The notes beneath the pieces were generated by a model. It ran no database searches. It saw only the letters and a list, made by a program, of their open reading frames with translations, and was not told the DNA's origin. Made by a program: the position numbers and the translations under genes. Below, one piece after another: positions 1-11,269 of a stretch of 64,000 nt of DNA (its first letter is position 1; each line of letters begins with the position of its first letter). Source of the DNA: Lutraria lutraria. Taxonomy: Eukaryota > Mollusca > Bivalvia > Venerida > Mactridae. Location of the stretch: positions 43,617,137 through 43,681,136 of the forward strand of contig OZ026833.1 of NCBI GenBank assembly GCA_964023205.1, read 5' to 3'.

Positions 1-150
1 ACTAGTAGTGAGACCCTAACCACTTGACCATCCTACTGACTAGTAGTGAGACCCTAACCACTTGACCATCCTACTGACTAGTAGTGAGACCCTAACCACT
101 TGACCATCATACTGACTAGTAGGGAGACCCTAACCACTTGACGATCCTAG
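1..150. repeat. 38-bp minisatellite, 4 copies
   Basis: Four consecutive 38-bp units begin ACTAGTAGTGAGACCCTAAC at 1, 39, 77 and 115. Differences are single bases, such as AGTAGGGAG in the last copy and CATCATACTG in the third. The array touches the window edge, so its true left end is unknown. Confidence 0.95.
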
Positions 151-685
151 ATCTATGCTTGAGTGTATAATATTATTCTTTGCAAATAGGCCACAATTTC
201 CGATTAATTTCAGCATTCTTAATAAGTATTTCATACTGCATGTTAAACATGAAAAAATGTATGATTACAACTTAATTAGTTTTCTATTTTCTTGCCGTAT
301 GAACTCATATTACAATTTATTAAATTTGGATACAGATGTCAGTTCATTGATGTATGACGAAATTTTATGTAATAATTTTATCATACAATTCTTCAAATAA
401 CCATCCGTTACGGCACACCTTTAACACTTAAGTCAAACTGTAGACGCACCATGATTCTTAAACAGGTTTAAATGTAGGATCAAATCTCAGGACTGACTCT
501 TTAATAGCTTTAAACTAAGGTAATAAGAATGTTCAGAAAAAAACATGCATTACTATATTTTTGTGAGTATCTCGCACATCCAACATGTGCACCAGAAGAC
601 ATAAACATAATAGCAGAATATTAGTTCTCCATTTCCATTTGATGCATATAATAACACCCAAGATAAAACAACCTATGATAGTGTT
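151..685. other. AT-rich intergenic, no gene seen
   Basis: A short plus-strand open frame at 155-400 has AT-biased composition, no recognisable domain and no splice context. I see no repeat or gene here. Confidence 0.5.
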
Positions 686-1525
686 GTTGATTGACTAAAA
701 TCTCATGTTATATACCATCACAGCAAGTACTTTCACCAGGTGTTGATTGGCTAAAATCTCATGTTATATACCATCACAGCAAGTACTTTCACCAGGTGTT
801 GATTGGCTAAAATGTCATGTTATATACCATCACAGCAAGTACATTCACCAGGTGTTGATTGGCTAAAATCTCATGTTATATACCATCACAGCAAGTACAT
901 TCACCAGGTGTTGATTGGCTAAAATCTCATGTTATATACCATCACAGCAAGTGCTTTCACCAGGTGTTGATTGGCTAAAATCTCATGTTATATACCATCA
1001 CAGCAAGAGCTTTCACCAGGTGTTAATTGGCTAAAATCTCATGTTATATACCATCACAGCAAGTGCTTTCACCAGGTGTTGATTGTCTAAAATCTCATGT
1101 TATATACCATCACAGCAAGTGCTTTCACCAGGTGTTAATTGGCTAAAATCTCGTGTTATATACCATCACAGCAAGTGCTTTCACCAGGGGTTGATTGGCT
1201 AAAATCTCATGTTATATACCATCACAGCAAGTACATTCACCAGGTGTTGATTGGCTAAATTTTCATGTTATATACCATCACAGCAAGTACATTCACCAGG
1301 TGTTGATTGGCTAAAATCTCATGTTATATACCATCACAGCAAGTGCTTTCACCAGGTGTTGATTGGCTAAAATCTCATGTTATATACCATCACAGCAAGT
1401 GCTTTCACCAGGTGTTGATTGGCTAAAATTTCATGTTATATACCATCACAGCAAGTGCTTTCACCAGATGTTGATTGGCTAAAATCTCATGTTGTATACC
1501 ATCACAGCAAGTATATTCACCAGGT
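686..1525. repeat. 56-bp minisatellite, exactly 15 copies
   Basis: The unit starts GTTGATTGGCTAAAATCTCA and ends CTTTCACCAGGT. Units begin at 686, 742 and so on, and the array ends at 1525, giving 840 bp, which is 15 x 56 with no indels. Variation is confined to a few columns, for example AAGTACTTT / AAGTACATT / AAGTGCTTT. Confidence 0.95.
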
Positions 1526-1741
1526 GTTGAAGCTATAATTTAGTAGGTCTTCTTAATACAATATAAAACTGTCAACTGATACATTGAAGGATGTTTTTAA
1601 AATTACGAAGACTTCCACGTACATTTTCTTCTGCTTCGATTAAAGTTTGTCAAAGTTTGAAAACTATACTAGCATGTAGATGTACTTTTATTGGTGCATT
1701 TGTATAAAGATATATATTATGTATATTTTGTTTTGTTTGTT

Positions 1742-1971
1742 TATATCGACTTTTACGCCCCTTTTCAACAGTCAGTGTTATATGAGGCAGACGGTTCACC
1801 TAAGTATCGCTCCTGGAAAGAACCAGTACTAGACTCCCATCCTCCGTAAGCAACTGCCTACTTTCTCACATAAAGAGACATGGTCGGTAGCGGGGCTCGA
1901 ACCCACGACTCTCTATCAGTGATAAGTTACAGTGATTACAGCGACCGTAACCACTCAACCACGGAGGCGAG
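1742..1971 (-). mobile_element. tRNA-derived SINE, family A, copy 1
   Basis: Read on the minus strand, it begins CTCCGTGGTTGAGTGGTTAC, which resembles a polymerase III A box. About 40 bp later comes GTGGGTTCGAGCCCCGCTAC (B box). A conserved body of about 140 bp follows (GTGAGAAAGTAGGCAG...) and ends in GTTGAAAAGGGGCG. Three other copies occur at 42152-42343, 46972-47178 and 57567-57802. Shared length and order define the family; the named family cannot be given without a library search. Confidence 0.85.
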
Positions 1972-2475
1972 TCGTATTAAGTATAAAGACTTAGATAAAG
2001 TCATAAATATGATTCACATGTAGATTTCTAATTACGACTTGACAAGAAGAAACAACAATATTTTCCTGTTTATGTGTTGTATGAATGAGTCGAGTAGAAT
2101 ACTTGACCTGCTATTGTTGTAGAAACTTGATGAGAAAGAAATACTTAAGATAACGTTCTATATATACTCATTTTGTATTGCATTCATTATCAACCATCAA
2201 TTTACTTCCGGTCTACGTGATGAAGAGAACGTTGCTAACTTTTACTTTTAGTAAATATTTTGATGTGTCAAATTTTAAGCTTCTATTGTCCGATAAAGTT
2301 CGACATACTCGTAACTGCACGTAAATATCTATTGTCTATTTGTTAGATAAAACAAAAAAAGTTTTGAACCTGTCTCTCAATTGTTTCAAATATGATGGTA
2401 TATATAAACTCTCTCATACTGCAGTGTTCAGTTGTATAATATAAAAGAAAAAAAACGCATTTAGCATTATAGTAT
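1972..2475. other. AT-rich intergenic, nothing recognised
   Basis: No open frame of interest, RNA gene or repeat was recognised here. Confidence 0.4.
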
Positions 2476-2600
2476 TATGAAATAAATATCGCATTTCTGA
2501 GAGGGCATTATTAAACATCACCAGCCTCGGTTAACATTATTTTTCTCGAGCTGACAATATTAAGTAACGCCCTCTCAGAAATGTCATATTTTTATATCAG
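2476..2600. mobile_element. small inverted-repeat (MITE-like) hairpin
   Basis: CATTTCTGAGAGGGC starts at 2492, and its near-exact reverse complement GCCCTCTCAGAAATG ends at 2583. Weaker pairing extends into the flanking AT-rich bases. The loop is about 50 bp. It has no coding capacity and looks like a non-autonomous DNA element or a foldback. Confidence 0.55.
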
Positions 2601-2639
2601 GCCTAAAAAATTACTTGTTTCCGAAAACGGGCTAGAAAA

Positions 2640-4500
2640 AAACAGGGTAGGTAAGTAGGTAATTACCGCCCTGTTTCAATTCTTAGTATTGTGTCAAAAA
2701 TCTATGAAAAGGTAGTATATGATCAAGTCGAACCTACTTTAGGGAAAACAAATTATTGTATAAATTCCAGTCCGGTTTTAGAAGAGGATTTTCAACAGAT
2801 ACCTGTCTAATACATCTTACATACTTTATTAGAACGGAGATGGATAAAGGTCATGTATTGGCATGGTTTTGTTAGACCTCCAAAAGGCTTTTAACACAGT
2901 AGACCACTCCATTATTCTTATGAAACTAAGAGCGGCAGGGCTAGGTGATGATATTTTAAGATGGTTTGAATCATATCTGTCTGATAGACAGCAATTAGTA
3001 GACGTTTCTGGTACCCACTCTGCCACTGCCCCCATTACATGTGGAGTTCCACAGGGGTCCATTCTTGGTCCACTTTTATTTTTAATTTATGTAAATGACA
3101 TGTCAGCAGTGGTAAAAACCAGCTTTTGCTATACGCAGATGATTCTGGTATTCTTGTTTCAGGTAAATGCAAGTCATCTGTGGAAACATTTTTGAAGGAT
3201 GACTTGCACCTGGTTAGTCAGTGGTTAGTTGAAAATAAGTTATCACTCCACCTGGGTAAAACTGAGTCCATATTATTTGGGTCTAAACATAGACTAAGGT
3301 CAAACTCTTCCTTAGAAATTACATGCAATGGTACATATATTGAACAAACTTCTGCTGTAAAATACCTTGGTGCAACCATTGACCATTGACCAGACCCTAT
3401 CTTTTGATTCCATGGCCCGTTCAGTACTTAAAAAGGCTAATGCTAGGTTAAAATATTTATATCGTAAAAAAGGTTACCTTACCCAACACACCAAGAATCT
3501 CCTTGTCAAGGTCTCACTCAGTCACTTAAATCCAAGCTCCAAACTACCCAAAAAAAGTTAATAAGGTTTGTGCTTGACCTAGATGCAAGGTCGCATATAG
3601 GCAATGATCATTTTAAATTCCTTAATTGGTTACCTGTCAATAAACGTGTAGACCAGATCATTCTGTGCCATGTCTTTAAAATAAAAAATAACCTAGCCCC
3701 AGAATATATGGGAGACAATTTCATTTCACAAGATTCCGTGCACTTATATAAAACCAGGTTAAGTGATCAAGGGGGGTTTGCTGTTCCTAAGGTCAAAGGG
3801 TTTGGCATAAAGTCTTTCTTATTTTCAGATATTTGCCAATGGAACAAATTGCCTGCTAGTATAGCACCGTCTGAGAAATTGCCTGTTTTTAAAACAAAAA
3901 TATTTTTTAGACAATTTAGTATGAACTTTTAGTGAATTAAAATAACTATTTATCTATTTAATATTGAAGTAATTTATTACTTACCACTATTTGTTATTTA
4001 TGTAATTCATTATTTTTATTTACCGGTAGTTGATATCCGAGTAATCTGTTATTTTTATTTATTCATCTAGTTATTAACTTATTCATAATAGTGTATTTCA
4101 GTATCGGTACTTCTTTACTTAGACATGCTTTTTTAATAGAATATGATTGTTGATACCAATTAATATGTGATATTGATAATATATACAAAGTAACTGTGAT
4201 AAAATACTCTAATGCATTTATGTTTAATATAATTGTGCAATTTTCAATGGTTCTTTAATCACATATAATGCCTCGCTATGTCATGCCACCAACACTAAAG
4301 GACCACAATGGAAATAAGAGATAACTCTTTTTTGTGTAACCCTTAGTGTTGGTGTGCCTGTCATGGGTTTTAAAAATTCATGTATGTATAACTTGTTTTA
4401 TTATACATGTTGGTTTTATATATCCATGTATGTACATTCAATACTGAATAAAATCTATCTGTCCGTCCGTCCGTCCGTCCGTCTGTCTGTCTGTCTGTCT
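2640..4500 (+). mobile_element. decayed L2/CR1-like non-LTR retrotransposon
   Basis: This is a 5'-truncated LINE in plus orientation. It enters at the start of the reverse transcriptase domain (NYRPVSIL at 2661) and runs through the RT core and a C-terminal region. It ends in a 3' UTR with AATAAAATCTATCTGT followed by a (CTGT/CCGT)n microsatellite at 4455-4499. A short tandem-repeat tail instead of poly(A) is typical of the CR1/L2 groups. Several frameshifts and stops show it is dead. The clade is inferred from motif wording only. Confidence 0.8.
2661..3935 (+). pseudogene. LINE reverse transcriptase remnant
   Basis: This is the coding remnant of the LINE. NYRPVSILSIVSKIYEK (2661 on) is followed by SGFRRGFSTDTCLIHL. 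After a frameshift comes VLLDLQKAFNTVDHSI (RT motif A, from about 2867) with CGVPQGSILGPLLFLIYVND (motif B). After a second shift comes LYADDS (catalytic YADD, about 3129). The part at 3570-3932 encodes the usual RT C-terminal extension, including LNWLPVNKRVDQIILCHVFK. Stops near 3387 and 3559 split it further. It would have encoded an RNA-directed DNA polymerase for target-primed reverse transcription; it is now inactive. Confidence 0.85.
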
Positions 4501-5496
4501 AAATATTTGGAAAACGTTTTGTCTAATTGTCTATCTGGTGTATTACGATAAATTAATGTGGGATGCTTTCCAATTTCACTAGCCTGAACTAAAATGACAT
4601 ATTTCTATAGCAGTGAGACTATTACAAACATTATATAACAATTAACAAAGTAAACTGTTCCTCTCATTTATTCCTAGTGCTCTCAAGAAAGCATAGGAAA
4701 GACATTTTTGCGACGATCTATGACAGCTTTCGTGTGTTAGCCTGCACAAAAGTGAAAATTGAACAACAGCCCAAGTACCAACTCATCGCCGGCCAAGTAG
4801 CCTGGAAAATCTAGGTTGTCCATAACAATATCAATCCAAATGCTGAATGTCAACTTAATCTCTGTACTACATAATCTGTTTTTTTTGTGTAATGTAGTCT
4901 AGATGTGGTCAAAATGATTTAGTATGAAAACTATTTTGAATCTATTTAGGCTTTAATTTTGTCTAAGAAGCAAATCTACACCCAAAAGCATATTAATATA
5001 TTATTACATTCAATTATTTGCTAGATGTGTTGTTTGGCAGTGAAGCAGAGCAATCTCAGTCACAAATAAAGATGGTACATTTTGGCCACATACATGTTTA
5101 AGCTAAGACTGTATCTTACTGCTGCAATATTATCAAAATGTAATGGAAGCTGTTTTAACTGAATAATAATTTTCACAAAATTTACACTGAGTCTTTAAAA
5201 AATGGAGAATTCATCCTGAATATGTGTCACATCATTAAGGATTAAAGATAAGACACCACAATTAGAAAATATTTTTATTAAACGCACATACAATCATGTA
5301 AGATGATGTATAGTTTCACTATGTTATCCGAAATTTGTTGTCCGAAAATCGTACACCACAGTACTTTAAAATTAATGTAATTTCTACTAATGAAAATATT
5401 TAACAATTTTCGGAAATGTGGCATGCACTATATTCAATTCCACTGACGCTTCTGAAACGAAGTATATCCACGAAGATGTAACCAAATTGCCATCTA
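4500..5496. other. intergenic, nothing recognised
   Basis: An AT-rich interval between the LINE tail and the mariner-like relic. No gene, RNA or clear repeat was seen. Confidence 0.4.
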
Positions 5497-6524
5497 CAGG
5501 GTGTCCCAAAAGAAAGGTAACACTTTCATACGTGTACAATTTCCCTTTAAATTGCAGATGAATACATGAAATTTTACAGATATGTAGAACAAATATGTAA
5601 GTTTTTTGTGTCAAAGAACCTTATGAATATATTCAGTATTTGCAATTTAATACAAATTTGAGAACAAAAGTGCATTTTTCATCATTGACGTCGTTTTAGT
5701 AATTTATGACGTTTTTGATGTGACGACTTTTCATCCTCTTTACTTATCATACACGCACGATGAAATGTGCAATCACTTAAATACACATGTCTTTGTTTGA
5801 CTTACTTTACCTTGCATTTGGTTTGTTTCAATCACTGAAAGACACTGTATCTTCAAAATGAACAGTCCAATTATACCGTGGAACGACATTGCACACCGCG
5901 AGTTTCTCACTGTGTAGTGTTCTCTCCAAATAAGAATTATGTCGCTTTTGAAAAGCAAGTTTGTTAATGTGTTCAAAAAGAAGTTTCCTACCTTACAAAA
6001 TATATGGTTCATACAGGATGGTGGTACTATATATACATATCAAGCATTGTACTATACTTTATACACAATATGTTTGGTGATTGAGTAATATTCAGACGAT
6101 ATCTGGGGGTAAAATATTGCGGAATATCTTGACCCACGCATAGTCTTGACCTCAGCCCATGCAACTTTTTTCTTTGAGGACATTCTTTAAGTCAAAAGTC
6201 TGTAGTCCTAAGCCACTAATCAAAGAAATGCTATGAAGTGTTAAAGTGGCATAGATTTCATCGTGTGTGTATGGTAAGTAAAGAGGATCAAAGATTGTCA
6301 CATCAGAAACGACATAAATTACTAAAATGACATCAAGGGTGAAAAATGCACTTTTGTTTTCAAATTTGTATAAAATTGCAAAATATGAAGATATTTACAA
6401 GGTTCTCTGACACAAAAACTTACATCTTTGGTCTACATATCTATACAAAAATTATGTATTCAGCTGCAATTTAAAGGGACAATAAACATGCATGAAAGTG
6501 TTACCTTTCTTTTGGGACACCCTG
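5497..6524 (+). mobile_element. mariner-like element relic with long TIRs
   Basis: The left end is CAGGGTGTCCCAAAAGAAAG at 5497, and its reverse complement ends at 6524. The arms stay recognisably homologous for about 270 bp (5497-5770 against 6250-6524), so these are long subterminal inverted repeats. The left flank is TA; the right flank is TG. The middle holds transposase scraps on the plus strand: FIQDGGT near 6010, resembling the QDGA motif of the second catalytic Asp region, then LDLSPCNFFL near 6150, resembling the SPDLSPCDFFLWG motif of Tc1/mariner catalytic domains. Most of the transposase is missing. Confidence 0.75.
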
Positions 6525-8450
6525 TGTTATGATGTTTGATATATCATGTATATATATGTGTTGTATGATGGTCTTTGATATCATGTATATGTGTTGGGTA
6601 ACATGTGTATGTGTTGTATTATGATGTTGGGTATCATGTATATGTGTTGTATTATGATGTTGGGTATCATGTATATGTGTTGTATTATGATGTTGGGTAT
6701 CATGTATATGTGTTGTATTATGATGTTGGGTATCATGTGTTGTATTATTATGTTGGGTATCATGGATATGTGTGGTATTATGGTGTTGGGTATCATGTGT
6801 ATGTGTTGTATTATGGTGTTGGGTATAATGTGTATGTGTTGTATTATTATGTTTGGTATCATGTATATGTGTTGTTTTATGATGTTGAGTATCATGTATA
6901 TGTGTTGTATTATGATGTTGGGTATCATGTATATGTGTTGTATTATGATGTTGGGTAACATGTGTATGTGTCGTATTATGGTGTTGGGTATCATGTGTAT
7001 ATGTTGTATTATGGTTTTGGGTATCATGTGTATGTGTTGTATTATTATGTTGGGTATCATGTGTTGTAGTATGGTGTTGGGTATAATGTGTATGTGTTGT
7101 ATTATTATGTTGGGTATCATGTGTATGTGTTGTATTATGGTGTTGGGTATAATGTGTATGTACTGTATTATTATGTTGGGTATCATGTGTTGTATTATGA
7201 TGTTGGGTATCATGTGTATGTGTTGTAGTATTATGTTGGGTATCATGTGTTGTATTATTATGTTGAATATCATGTGTATGTGCTGTATAATTATGTTGGA
7301 TATCATGTGTATGTGCTGTATAATTATGTTGGATATCATGTGTATGTGCTGTATTATTATGTTGGGTAACATGTGTATGTGTTGTATTATAGTGTTGGGT
7401 AACATGTGTACGTGTTGTATTATTATGTTGGGTATCATGTGTTGTATTATGGTGTTGGGTATCATGTGTATGTGTTGTATTATGGTGTTGGGTATAATGT
7501 GTATGTGTTGTATTATTATGTTGGGTATCATGTGTTGTATTATGGTGTTGGGTATAATGTGTATGTGTTTTATTATTATGTTGGGTATCATGATCATGTG
7601 TATGTGTTGTATTATGGTGTTGGGTATCATGTGTATATGTTGTATTGTGGTGTTGGGTATAATGTGTATATGTTGTATCATTATGTTGGGTATCATGATC
7701 ATGTGTATGTGTTGTATTATGGTTTTGGGTATCATGTGTATGTGTTGTATTATGGTGTTGGGTATAATATGTATATGTTGTATTATTATGTTGGGTAGCA
7801 AGTGTATATGTTGTATTATGGTGTTGGGTATTATGTGTATGTGTTATATTATGATGTTGGGTATCATGTGTATGTGTTGTATTATGGTGTTGGGTAACAT
7901 GTGTATATGTTGTATTATGGTGTTGGGTATCATGTGTATGTGTTGTATTATTATGTTGGGTATCATGTGTATGTGTTGTATTATGGTGTTGGGTATCATG
8001 TGTATATGTTGTATTATGGTGTTGGGTATTATGTGTATGTGTTGTATTATGATGTTGGGTATCATGTGTATGTGTTGTATTATGGTGTTGGATATCACGT
8101 GTATGTGTTGTATTAAGGTGTTGGGTATAATGTGTATGTGTTGTATTATCATGTTGAATATCATGTGTTGTATTATGGTGTTGGGTATCTTGTGTATGTG
8201 TTGTATTATTATGTTGGGTACCATGTGTTGTATTATGGTGTTGGGTATCATGTGTATGTGTTGTATTATTATGCTGGGTATCATGTGTATGTTTTGTATT
8301 ATGGTGTTGGGTATCTTGTGTATGTGTTGTATTATGATGTTGGGTATCATGTGAACGTGTTGTATTATGGTGTTGGGTATCATGTGTATATGTTGTATTG
8401 TGATGTTGGGTAACATGTGTATATGTTGTATTATGGTGTTGGGTAAACAC
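6525..8450. repeat. 33-bp minisatellite, about 58 units
   Basis: The dominant unit is about 33 bp (core GTATTATGATGTTGGGTATC plus ATGTGTATGTGTT). Variants of 24 bp lack 9 bp, and 39-bp variants duplicate ATCATG (near 7590 and 7695). All variant lengths are multiples of three and the sequence almost lacks stop trinucleotides, so it reads open for hundreds of codons in several frames on both strands (His-Asn-Thr-Thr-rich on minus, Met-Cys-Ile-rich on plus). I regard these frames as by-products of the repeat. The array starts directly at the outer end of the mariner TIR. Confidence 0.92.
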
Positions 8451-8599
8451 TGAGCAATTAAGCATGCACAATTATTTTTAACCATATACTTGTTAAGACA
8501 TTTATAACAAAGCAATACATGTACTACAAGTGATTAACTAAATAACAAATTCATAAAACAATCAAGTCAAGCATTTCAGTAGAAATATGAAAATTTTGT

Positions 8600-9150
8600 C
8601 AAGAACATTATATCAAAATTCTTTCATACATAAGTTTCTATGATATAAAAATAGGACACAACGAAAGCGAAACTTAACTACATAGTTATTCTTTAGCATT
8701 AAAAAAACTTTCGAATTTAAACCATTAGGATAAAGAGTTTTGAGTTTATAAATCCTAAAGGTTTCTTCACAAAGGCGATTTTTAACGATATCAATAGGCA
8801 TAAAAGAAAAATCTGCCAATATATGAGAAGTGTCATTAAAATGTGTTGCAACCAAAGAGGAAAAAGCAGGAAAGCTGTAAAGTTACAAATATCATAGCTA
8901 TGATTATTCATACGTTTAGAAACGTTTTGTGTAGTCTGACCAACATATTGTTTTTTACATCTTTTACAGGTAATCAAATATATAACGTTCTTAGTTTTAC
9001 AGTTAGTATCAACACGTAATTGAAAGGTTTCGCCTGTGACTGAACTAGAAAAATCCGAACTATTGTTGATAGATTTGCAGTGAGTACATCTAGTACTACC
9101 ACAACTTCCAGACGAGTAAATGTTTTGGTCCGTTTTAGAAATATTTGTAC
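8600..9150 (-). pseudogene. PLE#1 GIY-YIG endonuclease remnant
   Basis: This is the endonuclease end of a Penelope-like element. On the minus strand a Cys-rich stretch CGSTRCTHCKS (about 9100) precedes VIYLITCKRCKKQYVGQT (about 8930-8980), which matches the GIY-YIG core of Penelope EN domains with a Y...YVG pair. After a frameshift the C-terminal part continues (THFNDTSHILADFSFMPIDI, then ETFRIYKLKTLYPNGLNSKV, to about 8700). In a live element this would nick DNA for insertion. The RT-side remnant lies at 10289-11060 on the same strand. Confidence 0.8.
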
Positions 9151-9155
9151 TAAAT

Positions 9156-9258
9156 TATCTTAAAAACATTTTTTTGAATTCAAATTATTAATTTTCTTTG
9201 ATAAAATAAGTGCATGCATAAATATCAATATAATCTTATGATAAGATTTTTTATTGTA
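9156..9258. repeat. direct repeat, left copy
   Basis: A block from TATCTTAAAAACATTTTTTT through TTTGATAAAATAAGTGCATG to CTTATGATAAGATTTTTTAT. A second copy lies at 9684-9780. The pair flanks about 425 bp of unrecognised AT-rich DNA. Confidence 0.75.
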
Positions 9259-9683
9259 AGACGGGGGAAGGTAGTGTGCATGGCGGGCACCCCCTCAAAG
9301 TTCTCGATCATATAAAGACATAATTAAAATACGATTAATTAATTCATTCGTTTAATGAAATAGCATTCAATTATTCAGTTCCCAAATATTACGCCCCCTA
9401 GTTTGAAAACCTGGATCCGCCCCTTCTGCATATATGATAATTACTAATAGGACTCATTGTTGGTATTACAATGCTATCATTATCAGTGACATCATGGCAA
9501 ATTTGCAAATTTTAACACATATATTGCATGGTGAGGGGAATATAAAATGGTATTACGCTGAATTATTGATTTATTTCTTAAATTCAAACACATGCATGGA
9601 CGCGAACGTCATAGAAAACACTTCCTTTTTATTTTTAAGAATTTAAGAGAAATGAAAAACCGGAAATTCTGTAGCAACAACAT

Positions 9684-9780
9684 ATCTTAAAAACATTTTT
9701 TTAAATAAAAATTTTTTCTTTGATAAAATAAGTGCATGCTTAAATATCAATCATCTTATGATAAGATTTTTTATTGTAGG
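9684..9780. repeat. direct repeat, right copy
   Basis: Second copy of the block at 9156-9258, with small indels in its T-rich stretch. Both copies lie within the roughly 1.1-kb interval that separates the two halves of PLE#1, so they may be ends or internal repeats of a nested insertion. Confidence 0.75.
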
Positions 9781-9889
9781 AAAAAAATATGATGCCTCAT
9801 AAATGCGAGCCCTGGTCTAAGCCAACTCACAGCTGACTTTGTATCTCGTACAGAAATTAATTTTCGCAATGTTAATTTTACTAAATGAC

Positions 9890-10207
9890 TAATTTGCCAT
9901 GGCAAAAAATTGCCATGGAAATGTTGCCATGGTAATATTTGCCATGGAAATTTTGCCATGGCAAACTTTTGCCATGGCAAAAATTAAAATTTAAAAATTC
10001 ATATTTATTGATAAAAACCATAAAAATTGTGTTAATTATGATACCTACACACCCTTACATAGTGTTTCTTTGGATATTAAAAAAAATTTTGCCATGGCAA
10101 AAGTGCTGATTTTTTTGCCATGGCAAGGCCATGGCGGCCATGGCAAGGCATTTTGCCATGGCAAAATACCGATTTGCCATGGCAAAACGCCGTTTGCCAT
10201 GGCAAAG
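9890..10207. repeat. cluster of palindromic TTTGCCATGGCAAA words
   Basis: About a dozen copies of a palindrome centred on GCCATGGC occur in two sub-clusters (9893-9985 and 10088-10207). Each is flanked symmetrically by T-runs and A-runs, at irregular spacing of 13-25 bp, with one doublet (GCCATGGCGGCCATGGC, about 10127-10143). Spacer bases between the words are not conserved, so it is not an ordinary tandem repeat. It lies inside DNA interrupting PLE#1. Confidence 0.9.
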
Positions 10208-10288
10208 ACAGTTTTTTTTTGTATTTTTCAAGAAAACTAGTAAATATAGAAACATGGGACTTACAATATTTTAATAAGTAACTAAGTC

Positions 10289-11060
10289 CTACAATTTAAT
10301 AATGTTTTTGTTTCTCAAAAACGCGTAAAAGTGGGGGCTGTATTTGACAAAGACCGGCGCGGCAAAAACAAACCGGCGGAGGTTACTTGTTAAATAGTCA
10401 TGAAGGCTTTTAGGTCGTCTGAAAGCTAATATACGTTTAAAGAATTTATGAATATTTTTCACAGTAAAACTCGATGACAAACTCAAAAGGTCCCAATATT
10501 TATTGATTGTTGCACCAATGTCAGGAAGCGACGGATTGTATGTCATTGTGAACGGTATACCACGTGCCTTTTCTTGTGAAGATTGCTGCAAAGCATCCTC
10601 TTGCGACATCCGTGAAACTTTTTCAAATGCATCTTTGATGACGGAGTCCGGGTAATCCCTGTCCTTGACATAACGATGTAATTCACACAATGATTTACTG
10701 AAAATTTCATCATCCGAAATTATTCGTCGATAACGTTTTGCTTGACTAAAGGGTATTCCGTCTTTGCAGCGTTTTGGATGCGATGAACTGTACGGTAAAT
10801 ATTGGTGATTATCTGTTCTTTTGATATGAATGTCCGTCTTTATACTAAGATCAGTTCCTTTCGATACGGATACATCCAAGAAGGACACATTTTCTTTTGA
10901 TATGCTGTGGGTGAATTTAATTGTAGGATGCAATCCGTTTATCTGGTCTATAAATTATTGAAGGTCTTTCAAAGTGTGATCCCATATTAAAAATATATCA
11001 TCTAAGAAACGAAACCAACAAGTCGGTTTCTCTATATTTAAATATAGGATATATTTGTAT
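10289..11060 (-). pseudogene. PLE#1 reverse transcriptase C-terminal half
   Basis: This minus-strand remnant of a Penelope-like RT contains the catalytic motif C as CWFRFLDDIFLIWDHT (about 10985-11030). It is followed by an in-frame stop, then the linker to the endonuclease: SFLDVSVSKGTDLSIKTD, HPKRCKDGIPFSQAKRYRRI, IPFTMTYNPSLPDIGATINK and RRPKSLHDYLTSNLRR. The N-terminal RT half is missing above about 11060. Its endonuclease lies at 8600-9150, across the interrupting DNA. The homologous linker is present in PLE#2, where it is rearranged. Confidence 0.85.
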
Positions 11061-11104
11061 TTCTTAAATCCGAAAGCGTAACACTAATTACATTTTGTTA
11101 TTGT

Positions 11105-11265
11105 ACTGCACGCATTCCCGCCCTTTTACGTTACGTTTAATATGATAATCATTATGACGTAACTTCCGTTATTTTTTTATTTTATTGTTATGTCTTGAGT
11201 AAAGGCGGTTGCGCCGAAACGTAGACAAATAAAGTAATAATACTAGTTCGTATATTTGTGTTTTT
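11105..11265 (+). mobile_element. inverted pseudo-LTR fragment of PLE#1
   Basis: CCCGCCCTTTTACGTTACGT (11118 on) through GCGCCGAAACGTAGACAAAT matches the layout of the PLE#2 pseudo-LTR read in its sense direction. Here it lies on the plus strand, opposite to the PLE#1 coding remnants. Penelope-like elements are known for partial and inverted terminal copies. Confidence 0.6.
11132..11223 (+). ncRNA. degenerate hammerhead ribozyme (PLE#1)
   Basis: TACGT at 11132-11136 can pair with ACGTA at 11219-11223 as stem III. Stem II is GGCG-GTTG-CGCC followed by GAAA. The first core strand reads CTTGAGTAAAG where a canonical hammerhead has CTGANGA, so cleavage activity is doubtful. Confidence 0.5.
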
Positions 11266-11269
11266 TGTT

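Noticed and set aside
155..400. Small plus-strand protein
   Set aside because: AT-driven residue composition, no domain, no neighbouring exon.
686..1525. CRISPR-like array
   Set aside because: The 56-bp units are contiguous with no unique spacers, in a eukaryotic context.
6501..8471. 656-codon and 587-codon open frames as genes
   Set aside because: They are by-products of a stop-poor minisatellite whose unit lengths are multiples of three; there is no start context, domain or splice signal.
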